From NCBI GenBank assembly GCA_965197455.1, contig OZ240208.1, positions 372,001 through 436,000 of the forward strand: a stretch of DNA of 64,000 bases, written 5' to 3'. The position numbers and the translations under genes were made by a program. Origin of the DNA: JAGWBD01 sp965197455. GTDB lineage: Bacteria > Chloroflexota > Anaerolineae > Aggregatilineales > Phototrophicaceae. Positions 44,350 to 52,805 of this stretch are shown one piece after another (positions within the stretch are counted from its first letter, which is position 1; each line of letters opens with the position of its first letter). The notes beneath the pieces are model-generated. The model did no database searches and was not told the DNA's origin. It was given only the letters and a program-made list of their open reading frames with translations.

Positions 44350-45060
44350 CTATCTGCCGTCAGGATGCACGAGGATGCGACCGCAATTGGCGCAAGTAAT
44401 CAGGCGCCGACCGAGACGAACCTCGCGCTCGGCCGTCAGAGTTTGTGCAACGCCGCAGAGGGTGCAGCTGTTACCGTCCATCCGCGCGACCGGCTGTCCA
44501 CCCTTGCGCGGCTTAAGCGCGAAGTACTGCTTCTGCAGTTCCGGCGAGATTTTCCCGAGCGCCTGTTGCCGACGCGTCTCCAGTTGCGGCAGGCTGTCCT
44601 GCAGCGTCTTTCTCTCCCTCAGCAATTCGCGATGTTCGTCACCGCGCCGCTCAATGAGCGCAGCCAAAGCGCTCTCGACCTCCGCCAGCTGCCCGTTCGC
44701 TTCCTCTACTGACAACATGGTCTCCAGGGACCAGGTCTCGAGGTCGCCATTGCGACGAGTCAGCGAGGCAACCTCCAGCTGCATGTCCTGCATTTCGCGC
44801 GGACTGTTGACAGCGCCGCTGTAGAGTTGCTCGCCGGTGTTGCGGATTTTTTCTTCATTGCCCGCAGTCTCCAGCTCCAGATCGCGCAAACGCGCCCGCA
44901 GCGGTTTCAATTCGTCGCGAGCAGCCTGACAGCGGGCTTCGGCCGCCCGCATCCCGGCATCGTCTGCCAGCGCCGCAGCGATAGCCTTCAGCCGGCTGGT
45001 TGCCCGGCGGGCCTCCTGTTCAATCTGCTGCATCTGGTAGAGCTGTAACGCAGGGTTCAC
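44350..45060 (-). CDS. Coiled-coil protein with C-terminal C4 zinc ribbon (COG1579-like)
   Basis: A 236-residue protein. Residues about 5-170 form a long antiparallel coiled coil, and residues about 195-230 a zinc ribbon with CTLC and CANC and the RILVHPDG ending typical of the COG1579 (zf-RING_7) group. Members are predicted nucleic-acid-binding proteins; the precise role is unknown to me. It diverges from the sugar transferase, with 135 bp between them. Confidence 0.87.
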   Translation of the reverse strand: MNPALQLYQMQQIEQEARRATSRLKAIAAALADDAGMRAAEARCQAARDELKPLRARLRDLELETAGNEEKIRNTGEQLYSGAVNSPREMQDMQLEVASLTRRNGDLETWSLETMLSVEEANGQLAEVESALAALIERRGDEHRELLRERKTLQDSLPQLETRRQQALGKISPELQKQYFALKPRKGGQPVARMDGNSCTLCGVAQTLTAEREVRLGRRLITCANCGRILVHPDGR

Positions 45061-45094
45061 AAGTGACGTACCTGAATGTCAAACGATGGTCGAG

Positions 45095-45100
45095 TATACT
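45095..45100 (+). promoter_or_regulatory. Putative -10 box (TATACT) for leader ORF and sugar transferase
   Basis: TATACT lies 34 bp before the ATG of a 21-codon leader ORF and about 95 bp before the sugar transferase. No good -35 is seen at 16-18 bp. Confidence 0.4.
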
Positions 45101-45133
45101 TGTGCTACCGATTCGTGCCAGGCGAAGAACCTT

Positions 45134-45199
45134 ATGGATATTTTGCGCTCCATGCCATTTGACCTGGATGTGACACAGGACCACGCGGAGTCCCGATGA
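45134..45199 (+). CDS. Possible 21-residue leader peptide coupled to the sugar transferase
   Basis: An ATG-initiated frame of 21 codons (MDILRSMPFDLDVTQDHAESR) begins after a GAAGAA stretch and ends in a TGA that overlaps the sugar transferase ATG (ATGA). The overlap and the promoter position favour translation, and coupling could regulate the next gene. No attenuator hairpin or codon run is obvious. It may also be a chance ORF. Confidence 0.35.
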   Translation: MDILRSMPFDLDVTQDHAESR

Positions 45200-46566
45200 A
45201 CTGGCGCCCCCAGTTGCGATTAAGAGCGCGCCGCAGACTGTTGATGGCCGGCGACGTGCTCGCGGTGCTGCTCTCCGTGTTCATCGCCCTGGCGCTGCAG
45301 GCGCTCAGCAGCAGCCGTGACTTCTCCGGTCGTTATGTGCTGGGTCAGGGGCTCTGGTTCCTGTTCTTTGCGGGCGTCTGGCTTGTGCTGGCCAATGCCA
45401 ATGACCTCTATCGTCTTCGCCCAAACTGGCGCCCGACCCGCATGGCGCTGCGTCTGCTGCGCGTCACGCTGCAGATCCTGTTGCTCTACACACTTGTCTT
45501 TTTCCTGGCCGAGCGCAATGAACTGCCACGTCTATTCATGATTTACTTCGGCCTGGTCTCCACGCTGCTGGTGGCGCTCTGGCGCATGCTCTGGCCCACT
45601 CTCAGTGGCTGGGCCAGCGAAGCGCGGCGCGTACTGATTGTGGGCGAGGGGCAGGGTGTGCAACTCATCTGCGAGGCGCTTAAGCAGGAGGCCGCCGATG
45701 CCTACACTGTCGTCGCCGTGCTCGGCCAGGACGACCTGGGCGGCGGACAGGATTTGCCCGCACTGGCGCGGGAGAACCGGGTCAGCGAGATCATCGTGAC
45801 CGCGACGCAGGCGCTGGACGGCGCAGCGCTGAAGGGCGTGATGGAGGCCACGGTGGCCGGCCTGAATGTCTTGCCGATGCCGGTGCTCTATGAGCGCATC
45901 ACCGGGCGTGTGCCCGTGGGCGTGGTAGGGGAGAACTGGTCGGTCGTCCTGCCACTGGACGAGTCTGGCGTGCGCCTGTGGCCTGTGCTGAAAAGTGTGC
46001 TCGACTATTTACTGGCAGGGTTGGGCGCGCTGGCGCTATTGCTGTTGCTGCCCTTCATCGCGCTGGCCATCGGGCTCGATTCACGCGGCAGTGTCATCTA
46101 TGCCCAGCAGCGCGTAGGCCGCAATGGCCGCCTGTATCGCATGCTGAAATTCCGCTCCATGCGAATCGATGCCGAAGTACTCACCGGCGCCGTGTTTGCA
46201 GAAGTCAATGATCCGCGCATTACGCGCGTGGGACGTTTTCTGCGCCGAACGCACCTCGATGAGTTGCCGCAGGTGATCAACATTCTGCGCGGCGAGATGA
46301 GCCTGGTGGGGCCGCGCCCGGAGCGTCCGGAACATGTAGAGCGACTGGCACAGGAGTTGCCCTTCTACCGCATCCGCCAGCTGCTGTTACCCGGCGTCAC
46401 CGGTTGGGCGCAGGTGCACCAGGATTACGCCGCTGGCGTGGCCGAGACGCAGGTCAAACTTCAGTACGATTTGTATTACGTGCGCCATTGCTCATTCCTG
46501 CTTGATCTGGAAATCCTGTTGCGTACGCTGGGTCGTGTGCTGGATTCACGCAGCTATCGCAGGTAG
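45196..46566 (+). CDS. Polyprenyl-phosphate sugar-1-phosphate transferase (WbaP/WcaJ type)
   Basis: Starts a surface polysaccharide by moving a sugar 1-phosphate from a nucleotide sugar to undecaprenyl phosphate. The 456-residue protein has four N-terminal helices (about 15-130), a Rossmann-like CoA-binding-type region (VLIVGEGQGVQLICEAL, about 148-240), a re-entrant or transmembrane helix (about 275-300) and the catalytic C-terminal domain with KFRSMRIDAE, RRTHLDELPQ and SLVGPRPERPEH. The two glycosyltransferases at 39-41 kb could act after it. GGAG precedes the ATG inside the leader ORF. Confidence 0.93.
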   Translation: MNWRPQLRLRARRRLLMAGDVLAVLLSVFIALALQALSSSRDFSGRYVLGQGLWFLFFAGVWLVLANANDLYRLRPNWRPTRMALRLLRVTLQILLLYTLVFFLAERNELPRLFMIYFGLVSTLLVALWRMLWPTLSGWASEARRVLIVGEGQGVQLICEALKQEAADAYTVVAVLGQDDLGGGQDLPALARENRVSEIIVTATQALDGAALKGVMEATVAGLNVLPMPVLYERITGRVPVGVVGENWSVVLPLDESGVRLWPVLKSVLDYLLAGLGALALLLLLPFIALAIGLDSRGSVIYAQQRVGRNGRLYRMLKFRSMRIDAEVLTGAVFAEVNDPRITRVGRFLRRTHLDELPQVINILRGEMSLVGPRPERPEHVERLAQELPFYRIRQLLLPGVTGWAQVHQDYAAGVAETQVKLQYDLYYVRHCSFLLDLEILLRTLGRVLDSRSYRR

Positions 46567-46629
46567 ACGGCGCAAACCAGCCGCAACAACGCGCTATAGT
46601 TCAACAGCATGTGAAACGGGAGCGAGCGA

Positions 46630-47013
46630 GTGTCCGACGTCAAGTTGCGTGCAGCGCGCCAGTTGATTGCCGAGGAACAGACGGCCGCGGCGCGCCGGGT
46701 ACTGGAAACCATGCCGGCCAATGAAACGGCGCAGGGCTGGCTGGCCAAACTCAATGAGATGACCGGGACAGAACCGGGTAGACCGGAGGCGTCCGTGGGC
46801 GGTGGCTGGGAGTATCTGGAAGTCTTCGTCAAGGCCAGCGAACGGCAACAGGCCGATGCTGGCATCGTGCTGGCTGGCCAGACCTTCACCACAGTGGAGC
46901 ACTTTTATACGCGCAAGCTGAACGAGTTCGGCGCGCAGGGCTGGGAGCTGCTCTCTGAGGAATTGCAGGGCGGCGACTTCTACCGCCTGCTCTTCAAGCG
47001 CCGCTCCGGCTGA
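46630..47013 (+). CDS. DUF4177-domain protein
   Basis: A 127-residue soluble protein. Residues about 1-50 are helical (LRAARQLIAEEQTAAARRVLETM), and residues about 60-125 are a DUF4177-type alpha/beta module (WEYLEVFV...KLNEFGAQGWELLSEEL...YRLLFKR). The family has no assigned function. The start is GTG with GGGAG about 9 bp upstream; a TATAGT box lies at 46595-46600. Its stop is one base from that of the convergent DUF2085 gene. Confidence 0.8.
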   Translation: MSDVKLRAARQLIAEEQTAAARRVLETMPANETAQGWLAKLNEMTGTEPGRPEASVGGGWEYLEVFVKASERQQADAGIVLAGQTFTTVEHFYTRKLNEFGAQGWELLSEELQGGDFYRLLFKRRSG

Positions 47014-47014
47014 G

Positions 47015-47800
47015 TTAGTCGGTGCCTCCTGAATTCAGCTGACGGGCTTCGAGCGGCTCGCGAAGCTCCTGGAAGCTGATCTCCAGCCAGGGAAATCCCA
47101 GCCAGACATTCATCAGACCGAAGAGCGCGCCAGTGACGACGCGAAAGACGGGTGTGGATTCACGCGGCTGCCACAGACTGAAGGGTGGGTAGCCCAGTAG
47201 CTGGCTGAAGCCGTCGATACCGATGGGCGCCAGCCCCAGCAACACATAAAGCCAGATGGGCGCTGGCCGTAATCTGCTGCGCCAGCGACGATACAGCAGG
47301 GCGCCGACGAGCATCGCGCCATAGATAACTATGTCGCGTTCGCAGAGCGTTAGCTTGTAACCGAAATTCTCGTCACCCGGGAAGGCGCGCGCGGCAAACT
47401 GCAACGCGGGCGTGTAGGCCTCCAGATCGGCGCGGCTGATCGATCTTGCGTCCATGCCGGCGTAGCGCGAAAACAGCCCGCGAAATTCCGGTGAAGCCAG
47501 CGCGGCGTCCTCGAAAGCCACGCCGTCCTGCCCGGCAAGCTCACGCGGCCACACGCTCTGCTGACCTCCGATGAAGAAGGAGCGAAAGGCGAACTGGTGA
47601 CAGAAGGGGCTGTAGAGCGTGTAGATGACTCGCGCGGGCGCCTGCAACCCGACCTTCATCATCAGGGGCGCGACGAAGGGCAGGGCGACATACAGCGCGA
47701 TGAGCAGCGTCACGATGCCCAGCCAGCGATGGCAGATGGCCAGCAGCAGCCGGTCGCGTCGCCTGGCAGCGCGTTGCCGGAACCTGCGCGGCTCGCTCAT
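47015..47800 (-). CDS. DUF2085 membrane protein
   Basis: A 261-residue integral membrane protein with about four to five helices. The family hallmarks are YSPFCHQFAFRSFF (Cys-His near 66) and LCERDIVIYGAMLVGALLY (Cys-x-Arg near 155), with PIGIDGFSQLLGY later. Between helices lies an extracytoplasmic insert of about 65 residues. The function is unknown; the conserved Cys and His suggest metal or redox chemistry. It is 40 bp downstream of the CcdA-TlpA gene on the same strand, and probably in its operon. Confidence 0.88.
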   Translation of the reverse strand: MSEPRRFRQRAARRRDRLLLAICHRWLGIVTLLIALYVALPFVAPLMMKVGLQAPARVIYTLYSPFCHQFAFRSFFIGGQQSVWPRELAGQDGVAFEDAALASPEFRGLFSRYAGMDARSISRADLEAYTPALQFAARAFPGDENFGYKLTLCERDIVIYGAMLVGALLYRRWRSRLRPAPIWLYVLLGLAPIGIDGFSQLLGYPPFSLWQPRESTPVFRVVTGALFGLMNVWLGFPWLEISFQELREPLEARQLNSGGTD

Positions 47801-47840
47801 GAGTTACGTCTTGCGGGCACGGGGGTTGCGATGATATCCC

Positions 47841-49436
47841 TCAGGCCGTGAGCGCTCCGCTGACCAGCTCGTGAATCTGCTCCGCGGTCAGCGCGCCGAA
47901 ATGTTGCGAGAGCACTTTACCTTGCTGGTCCAGCAAGAGGGTGCTGGGGTAGTTGAAGATGCCGTAGCGCGACTGAATGCTGCCGTCTTCATCCATGGCC
48001 AGCGGAAAAGTGAGTCCCATTTCGTCACGAAAAGCCTGCACAGTTGCCACTGATTCTGCGTTGTTCACCGCAATGACGGCGAATCCCTTGTCGGCATTTT
48101 CCGCATAGGCTTCCTCGAACTCAGGCATCTCGATGCGGCAGGGTCCGCACCAGGTCGCCCAGAAGTTGAGCAGCACGACCTGACCACGATAGTCGCTCAG
48201 ACGCAGCTGCTGGCCGTCGTCGCCAGGCGTATCAATATCAGGCGCGATCTGACCCGGCGCGGTGCCGGTGGATGGGGCACTGGCCGCCAGCGAGCTGAGG
48301 CTGCCCGGGGCTTGCGCGGCGGGCTGCTCAACAGCATCAGTCGCCTCCTCTGAATGGTCTTCCAGCAGACCCTCAAGGACCTGCTCTTCCAGGGAGATGG
48401 CCGCTTCGGCATAGGCGCCGGTGGAGAGGGTTGCGCTGAGCCGCTGCAAGGTGCCGGTCGCAACCAGCAGGCCGATCAGGATGAGGAAGGCGCCGCTGAA
48501 CAGCTGGATGCTGCGCAGGTGACGCTGCAAACGCCGCAGCAACCCTTGTGCGCCGTCCAGCAGCAGCGCGGTCAGCATGAAGGGCACGCCCAGCCCAAGC
48601 GAGTAGGAGGACAGCAGGGTGCCGGCCTGGCCGACATCGCCGCCGTTCGCCGCCAGGGTGAGCACCGCGCCATAGACCGGGCCAATGCAGGGTGTCCAGC
48701 CGGCGGAGAATACCACGCCCATCAATGCTGAGCTGCCAAAGCCGTTGCCACTCGAGTCGCGCTGTAACTCACGGCGCGTATCTGCGTAGAGCAGTTCGCC
48801 GAGGCGGTCGATTTTCGCCTGCCAGAAACGAACGCCATCGGTGAAGGCGCCGCCCAGCAGCAGCCAGGCCAGGTAACCACCAAAGACCAACAATCCCAAA
48901 GACGGCGCCCAGGGCGCCCACTGCCACAGATCCGAGGTCTGGATGGCAACGGTGCCTGAGAAACCCCACAGGATGAGCGCGCCGCCGACCAGGGCCACGA
49001 CCAGGCTGGTCAGTGGGCTGGCCAGCAGCGCTTCCTTGCCGCGCAGGCGGGCCAGCCAACCCGGCAGCAGGCCGGAAAAGTGCAGGCCGAAGAAGATGAT
49101 GACCAGCCCGCCAATGCGCCCGATCAGGTCGGTGACTGTTCCGATGTTCTGGCCCCCGATGGCGCTGATAAAGGCTGTCGACAACAGGCCGATGCCCACG
49201 AATACGAGGCTGAAGCCGCCGACGAAGAACAGGCTGTGCAGCACGGTCACGAGACGCTGGCCCGCGCCGACTGTTGCCACCTGTCCTCCGCCTGCCAGCG
49301 CTACGTTGCTGACGGATTGGGTAACGCGACCGCCCATGTAGCCGATGTAGGCGGGCACCAGCGGCAGCACGCAGGGGGAGATAAAGGAAACCAGTCCGGC
49401 GATAAAAGCCAGCCAGAGCGTCAGTTGCGATTCCAT
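47841..49436 (-). CDS. CcdA-type thiol transporter fused to TlpA/ResA-like thioredoxin
   Basis: A 531-residue fusion. Residues about 5-310 are a CcdA/DsbD-beta membrane domain that carries electrons outward through two membrane cysteines, in SFISPCVLPLVPAYIGYM and FSAGWTPCIGPVYGAVL, with an enlarged loop of about 60 residues between helices. Residues about 335-395 are a linker. Residues about 395-531 are a TlpA/ResA-like thioredoxin with LNFWATWCGPCRIEMPEF. The membrane part would reduce its own tethered thioredoxin for cytochrome c maturation or disulfide repair. It pairs functionally with the DsbA-like protein at 30 kb. Confidence 0.92.
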   Translation of the reverse strand: MESQLTLWLAFIAGLVSFISPCVLPLVPAYIGYMGGRVTQSVSNVALAGGGQVATVGAGQRLVTVLHSLFFVGGFSLVFVGIGLLSTAFISAIGGQNIGTVTDLIGRIGGLVIIFFGLHFSGLLPGWLARLRGKEALLASPLTSLVVALVGGALILWGFSGTVAIQTSDLWQWAPWAPSLGLLVFGGYLAWLLLGGAFTDGVRFWQAKIDRLGELLYADTRRELQRDSSGNGFGSSALMGVVFSAGWTPCIGPVYGAVLTLAANGGDVGQAGTLLSSYSLGLGVPFMLTALLLDGAQGLLRRLQRHLRSIQLFSGAFLILIGLLVATGTLQRLSATLSTGAYAEAAISLEEQVLEGLLEDHSEEATDAVEQPAAQAPGSLSSLAASAPSTGTAPGQIAPDIDTPGDDGQQLRLSDYRGQVVLLNFWATWCGPCRIEMPEFEEAYAENADKGFAVIAVNNAESVATVQAFRDEMGLTFPLAMDEDGSIQSRYGIFNYPSTLLLDQQGKVLSQHFGALTAEQIHELVSGALTA

Positions 49437-49465
49437 GTCGTCACTCTCTCATCATCATTAGCGGG

Positions 49466-49474
49466 ATTGTAGCA
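49466..49474 (-). promoter_or_regulatory. Putative extended -10 promoter (TGCTACAAT) of the CcdA-TlpA gene
   Basis: The minus-strand sequence TGCTACAAT is a good extended -10 element 29 bp before the ATG. The rest of the 126-bp gap up to the CBS-CCA stop shows no gene and no clear terminator. Confidence 0.45.
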
Positions 49475-49562
49475 GGTATCCCGTATGGCATTTGGACGAC
49501 GACCTGGCCGCTTATCTTTCGTACGATGGGCGTGAAGATTGCTTGTCGCGCCGATTATTCTG

Positions 49563-51314
49563 TCAGGGCTGGGCGTCCTCATCCTCGCGCTCGACCTGCT
49601 GCTCTGCGGCCACCAGTTGCTGTAACAAATTGTTTTCCTCTGGCGCGTTGCTGATCGCTCCGTCGTACCAGGCGACGCGCAGCTGCAGCAAGATGCGGCC
49701 CATGGCGGGCCCGGGCGACAAGCCGGCTGCGCGCAGTTCATGGCCGGTGCTCAGCGCGCGCGTCTGTGGCCAGCGCAGCAGATAGTCTTCGATTCTCGCG
49801 CGCACGAGCGGGTGGTCAGTGAGGCGCCAGACGCACCAGGCGGCGTCGAAGGGGACATGGCCCAGGCGTTCCACGATCTGCAGCGTGTTTGCCCCAGGTT
49901 CCGCCAAAGGACCTGCTTTATGTAGTAGCGAAGTGGCACCAAGCAGCGAGCGGCCCAGCTTTGGCGGGAACAGCATGCGCTCACAATACGCAGCCAGCAT
50001 GTCGGGCGCAATGCCCGTGGCCAAGGCATGCCAAAGTCGCGTCAGGCGGGCTGGCGGGGCAGGTGACCCGGACGGCTGCAGGACGCGGCGCAGCCGATCG
50101 CTGATGTCCGCCGGGACGCAAAAGGCAGGATGCATCGCATGCAGCAGACCGGCTTGCTGCATGGCGAGCAGAGCGCTGCCTGGGTCGTCTTCCTGTAGCA
50201 ACAACTCAAGCTCGTTGCGCAAGCGCGTTCCGGTAACGCGGCCGAGCGCGGGTCGCGCAACCTGCATTAATTCTGCTGTGCGCGTCTCAAGCTCGAAGCC
50301 GAAGCGCGCGCGGAAACGCCAGGCGCGCACGATGCGCAAGGGGTCATCCCAAAAGCTGAGGCTGTGCAGCACGCGGATGCGGCCGGCGTCAAGGTCTGCA
50401 AGGCCGCCGAACTGATCGATGACCGGGCCTGACTGCGGCGCGACCTGGACGGCGAGCGCATTGATGCTGAAATCGCGTCGGCCCAGGTCCTGGCGCAAGC
50501 TGCTGCGGTAAACGTCAGGTAGCACAGCCGGATGGGCGTAGGTTTCCGCGCGCGTGGCAGCGAAGTCGACATGTGCCGGCAGTTGATCGGGCGCTAGGCC
50601 GACCTCTGCGGCAAGCTGCTCGTCCAGCACCCAGCGCAGGGTGCCGAAGGGCGTCGGTGGATTGAGCCGTCCGCCCAGTCGCTTGCGCAAGGCTCTGGCG
50701 AAGCGATGCGGCGAGTCTTTAACGAGAAAGTCGATGTCGTCACAGGGTCGACCCAGCAACAGGTCGCGCACCGTACCGCCCACCAGCCACAAGGCAATGT
50801 TGGCGCGCCTGGCCTCGTCGGCGATGCGCAGAATCAGGCCGGCCTGCGGCATGTCCGTCAGCGACAGCTCACGCATTGTCTCTGGTGCAGTCGCACTATG
50901 GCGCAGCAAATCGCCACGTGAAACCATCCCCGTCAGCTGGCCAGCCGCGTCAATGACGGCGACGCTGCTGAGCCCGTGTGACGCCAACGCCGCCTCCAGC
51001 GCAGGCAATTCCTCGTCCTCACGCAGGCAAATCGCGCCCGTTTGCATGATGTCGCGCACACTTAACGCGCCCAGATCATGTTCCAGCGCGCGTTCCAGAT
51101 CGCGTTGCAGCAGCAGGCCGACGACCTGGTCAGCGTCCAGCACAGGCCAGCAGTTGTGGCCAATACGACGCAGGCGCGGCGCAACTTCGTCAAGGCGCAA
51201 TGTAGCGGACAGCGTCTGCACCCTGCCACGCGACATCAGCTGCGCGACGCGCGCGCTCATGGCAGTGGCACCGGGATGGGGCTGCGGGCCGGGCTCAGGG
51301 TTCGTGTCCTCCAC
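49563..51314 (-). CDS. tRNA nucleotidyltransferase/poly(A) polymerase with N-terminal CBS pair
   Basis: A 583-residue fusion. Residues about 20-145 are two CBS domains (VAQLMSRG..., VRDIMQTGAICLREDEEL) of the kind that bind adenine nucleotides. Residues about 160-500 are a class II CCA-adding/poly(A) polymerase head: LVGGTVRDLLLG, DIDFLV (the DxD metal site), RRDFSINALA and DDPLRIVRAWRFRARF. Known relatives often have a DHH phosphoesterase ahead of the CBS pair; it is absent here. A-adding, CC-adding or full CCA activity cannot be told. GTG 51314 lies 12 bp after a TATACT box; ATG 51260 is the alternative start. Confidence 0.9.
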   Translation of the reverse strand: MEDTNPEPGPQPHPGATAMSARVAQLMSRGRVQTLSATLRLDEVAPRLRRIGHNCWPVLDADQVVGLLLQRDLERALEHDLGALSVRDIMQTGAICLREDEELPALEAALASHGLSSVAVIDAAGQLTGMVSRGDLLRHSATAPETMRELSLTDMPQAGLILRIADEARRANIALWLVGGTVRDLLLGRPCDDIDFLVKDSPHRFARALRKRLGGRLNPPTPFGTLRWVLDEQLAAEVGLAPDQLPAHVDFAATRAETYAHPAVLPDVYRSSLRQDLGRRDFSINALAVQVAPQSGPVIDQFGGLADLDAGRIRVLHSLSFWDDPLRIVRAWRFRARFGFELETRTAELMQVARPALGRVTGTRLRNELELLLQEDDPGSALLAMQQAGLLHAMHPAFCVPADISDRLRRVLQPSGSPAPPARLTRLWHALATGIAPDMLAAYCERMLFPPKLGRSLLGATSLLHKAGPLAEPGANTLQIVERLGHVPFDAAWCVWRLTDHPLVRARIEDYLLRWPQTRALSTGHELRAAGLSPGPAMGRILLQLRVAWYDGAISNAPEENNLLQQLVAAEQQVEREDEDAQP

Positions 51315-51326
51315 GACGGAGTCTGA

Positions 51327-51332
51327 AGTATA
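51327..51332 (-). promoter_or_regulatory. Putative -10 box (TATACT) for the CBS-CCA gene
   Basis: Minus-strand TATACT is 12 bp before GTG 51314. With normal spacing the 5' leader would be only about 5-6 bases, too short for a Shine-Dalgarno, so translation is either near-leaderless from this GTG or begins at ATG 51260. Confidence 0.35.
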
Positions 51333-51345
51333 GCGCAGAGGGGAC

Positions 51346-51741
51346 TCAGGCGGCAGGCATCTGCCAGGGCCCGGTCACGCCGCGCTGGGCCATGCTGAAG
51401 GCTGTTGAGGCGTTGAAGAAGGCCAGCAGCGAAAAGGCCAGCGCAGCGCTGCGATCGTCACGCCCGCGCAGCAAGGTGAAGAGGCCGGGCATGATGATGA
51501 GCAGGAAGAGCATGTAGAGGTAGTAAAGCAGGAAACGTGGCGGGCGCAGACCTTGCAGGGAAAGCGCGATGCCGATGAGCAGGGTTACGCCAGCCAGCCC
51601 GGCGCTGACGGCGACCGAACCCCAGAAACCGCCGCTGATTGAGGCAGCGCGCGCCGCCATGCTGCCCGCCCAGACGCCCAGCGCCAGCATGTACAGGATG
51701 TACATGTTGAAGAGCACCGCATGCAAATCGGCCGGGGTCAT
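51346..51741 (-). CDS. Small integral membrane protein, unknown function
   Basis: A 131-residue very hydrophobic protein with four predicted helices (about 10-30, 40-62, 70-90, 100-120). The single clear polar loop, LRGRDDRSAALAF, lies between helices three and four. I do not recognise the family. It starts 22 bp after the UbiA-like gene and probably shares its transcript, so a link to lipid or quinone metabolism is possible. Confidence 0.75.
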   Translation of the reverse strand: MTPADLHAVLFNMYILYMLALGVWAGSMAARAASISGGFWGSVAVSAGLAGVTLLIGIALSLQGLRPPRFLLYYLYMLFLLIIMPGLFTLLRGRDDRSAALAFSLLAFFNASTAFSMAQRGVTGPWQMPAA

Positions 51742-51763
51742 GGACTATCGGGTGTTGCCAGCT

Positions 51764-52729
51764 TCAGGAAGAGAAGAAGAACTGGACGATGAGCACCTGA
51801 CCGAGCCAGATACCGGTGGTGAGGTTGACTGTGATAAGCGACTGTACCTGGGCCGCACCACTGACGTCCAGCGCCTGGCCGCCGCGCATGTCGGAGGCAG
51901 GGCGGAAAAGCATGCTGACGGCAATACTGACGAGCAGCGCCAGACCCAGCCACAGCGGGAACACCTGGCGCGCAAAGGCCGCCAGCAAACACAGCGCCGC
52001 CAGGCCGACTGACAGATACATTGCCCGGCGCGCGTTGACCGCGCCCAGCAGGATGGCGGTGTTGTGCAGGCCGGCCGCGCGATCCATGTCAATGTCGCGC
52101 AGCTGGTTGTAAAGCTGGCCATAGACCGAGAACAGCGTGGCAGCGGCAGCCACCAGCCAGACGACGCCGGGCCTGGCATCGTAAAGGAAGTAGCCAGCCA
52201 GCAGCAGCAGACCGCTCAGCATCAGGGAGTGGGAGACCACGTCGGTCACCGGCCAGGCCTTGAGCCGCACCGGCCGCCATGAGTAAAGGTGTGACAGTAG
52301 CAGGGTTAGCAGACCGATGAGGAAGACCTGGAGGCCGCCCGTTGCATAAAGCACCAGCGTGCACAGGGCCAGGGTGCGACAGGCGGCATAGCCAAGATCC
52401 CTGCCGATTTCTCCGTTGGCCACCGGGTTGCGGGCTGCGCGCGCCGGGTCGCGGGCGTCGTCCGGCGCATCCTCAATGTCATTGATCATGAAGGCGTAGG
52501 CCACCGCCATGATGTTGGCCACGATGATGGCTGGCAGACGCCAGTCCAGCAGAATGGCGTTGGCGCGGGCAGCAAGCAGGGAGCCCAGCAAGGTCAGGGG
52601 TACGACGAAAGTAACGAATTCCCGCCAGCGCGTCAGACGCAGGAGGCCACGCAAGCTGCGATTGAGTGAAAGGAATGGCAGGTGAGTCTCCTTGCGGGCT
52701 TTCACGCCCGTTTGACCACAGCGGCGCAT
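51764..52729 (-). CDS. UbiA-family prenyltransferase
   Basis: A membrane prenyltransferase that attaches a polyprenyl chain to an aromatic or other acceptor (quinone, heme O, chlorophyll or archaeal-type lipid). Eight to nine helices are visible. The first Asp-rich site is INDIEDAPDDARDPARAARNPVANGEI and the second is NQLRDIDMDRAAGLHNTAILLG. The ND-D pattern is nearer the menaquinone or digeranylgeranyl type than CyoE. The start is uncertain: ATG 52729, GTG 52705 or CTG 52681. Only the CTG has a strong site (AAGGAG, 6 bp). The feature uses the ATG. Confidence 0.88.
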   Translation of the reverse strand: MRRCGQTGVKARKETHLPFLSLNRSLRGLLRLTRWREFVTFVVPLTLLGSLLAARANAILLDWRLPAIIVANIMAVAYAFMINDIEDAPDDARDPARAARNPVANGEIGRDLGYAACRTLALCTLVLYATGGLQVFLIGLLTLLLSHLYSWRPVRLKAWPVTDVVSHSLMLSGLLLLAGYFLYDARPGVVWLVAAAATLFSVYGQLYNQLRDIDMDRAAGLHNTAILLGAVNARRAMYLSVGLAALCLLAAFARQVFPLWLGLALLVSIAVSMLFRPASDMRGGQALDVSGAAQVQSLITVNLTTGIWLGQVLIVQFFFSS

Positions 52730-52805
52730 TTTGCCACAGACCAACCTTAACTTCAATAGAGCCACGCACTGGTCGCTGTTCAAACACAGGTGTATTCTGC
52801 GACGC

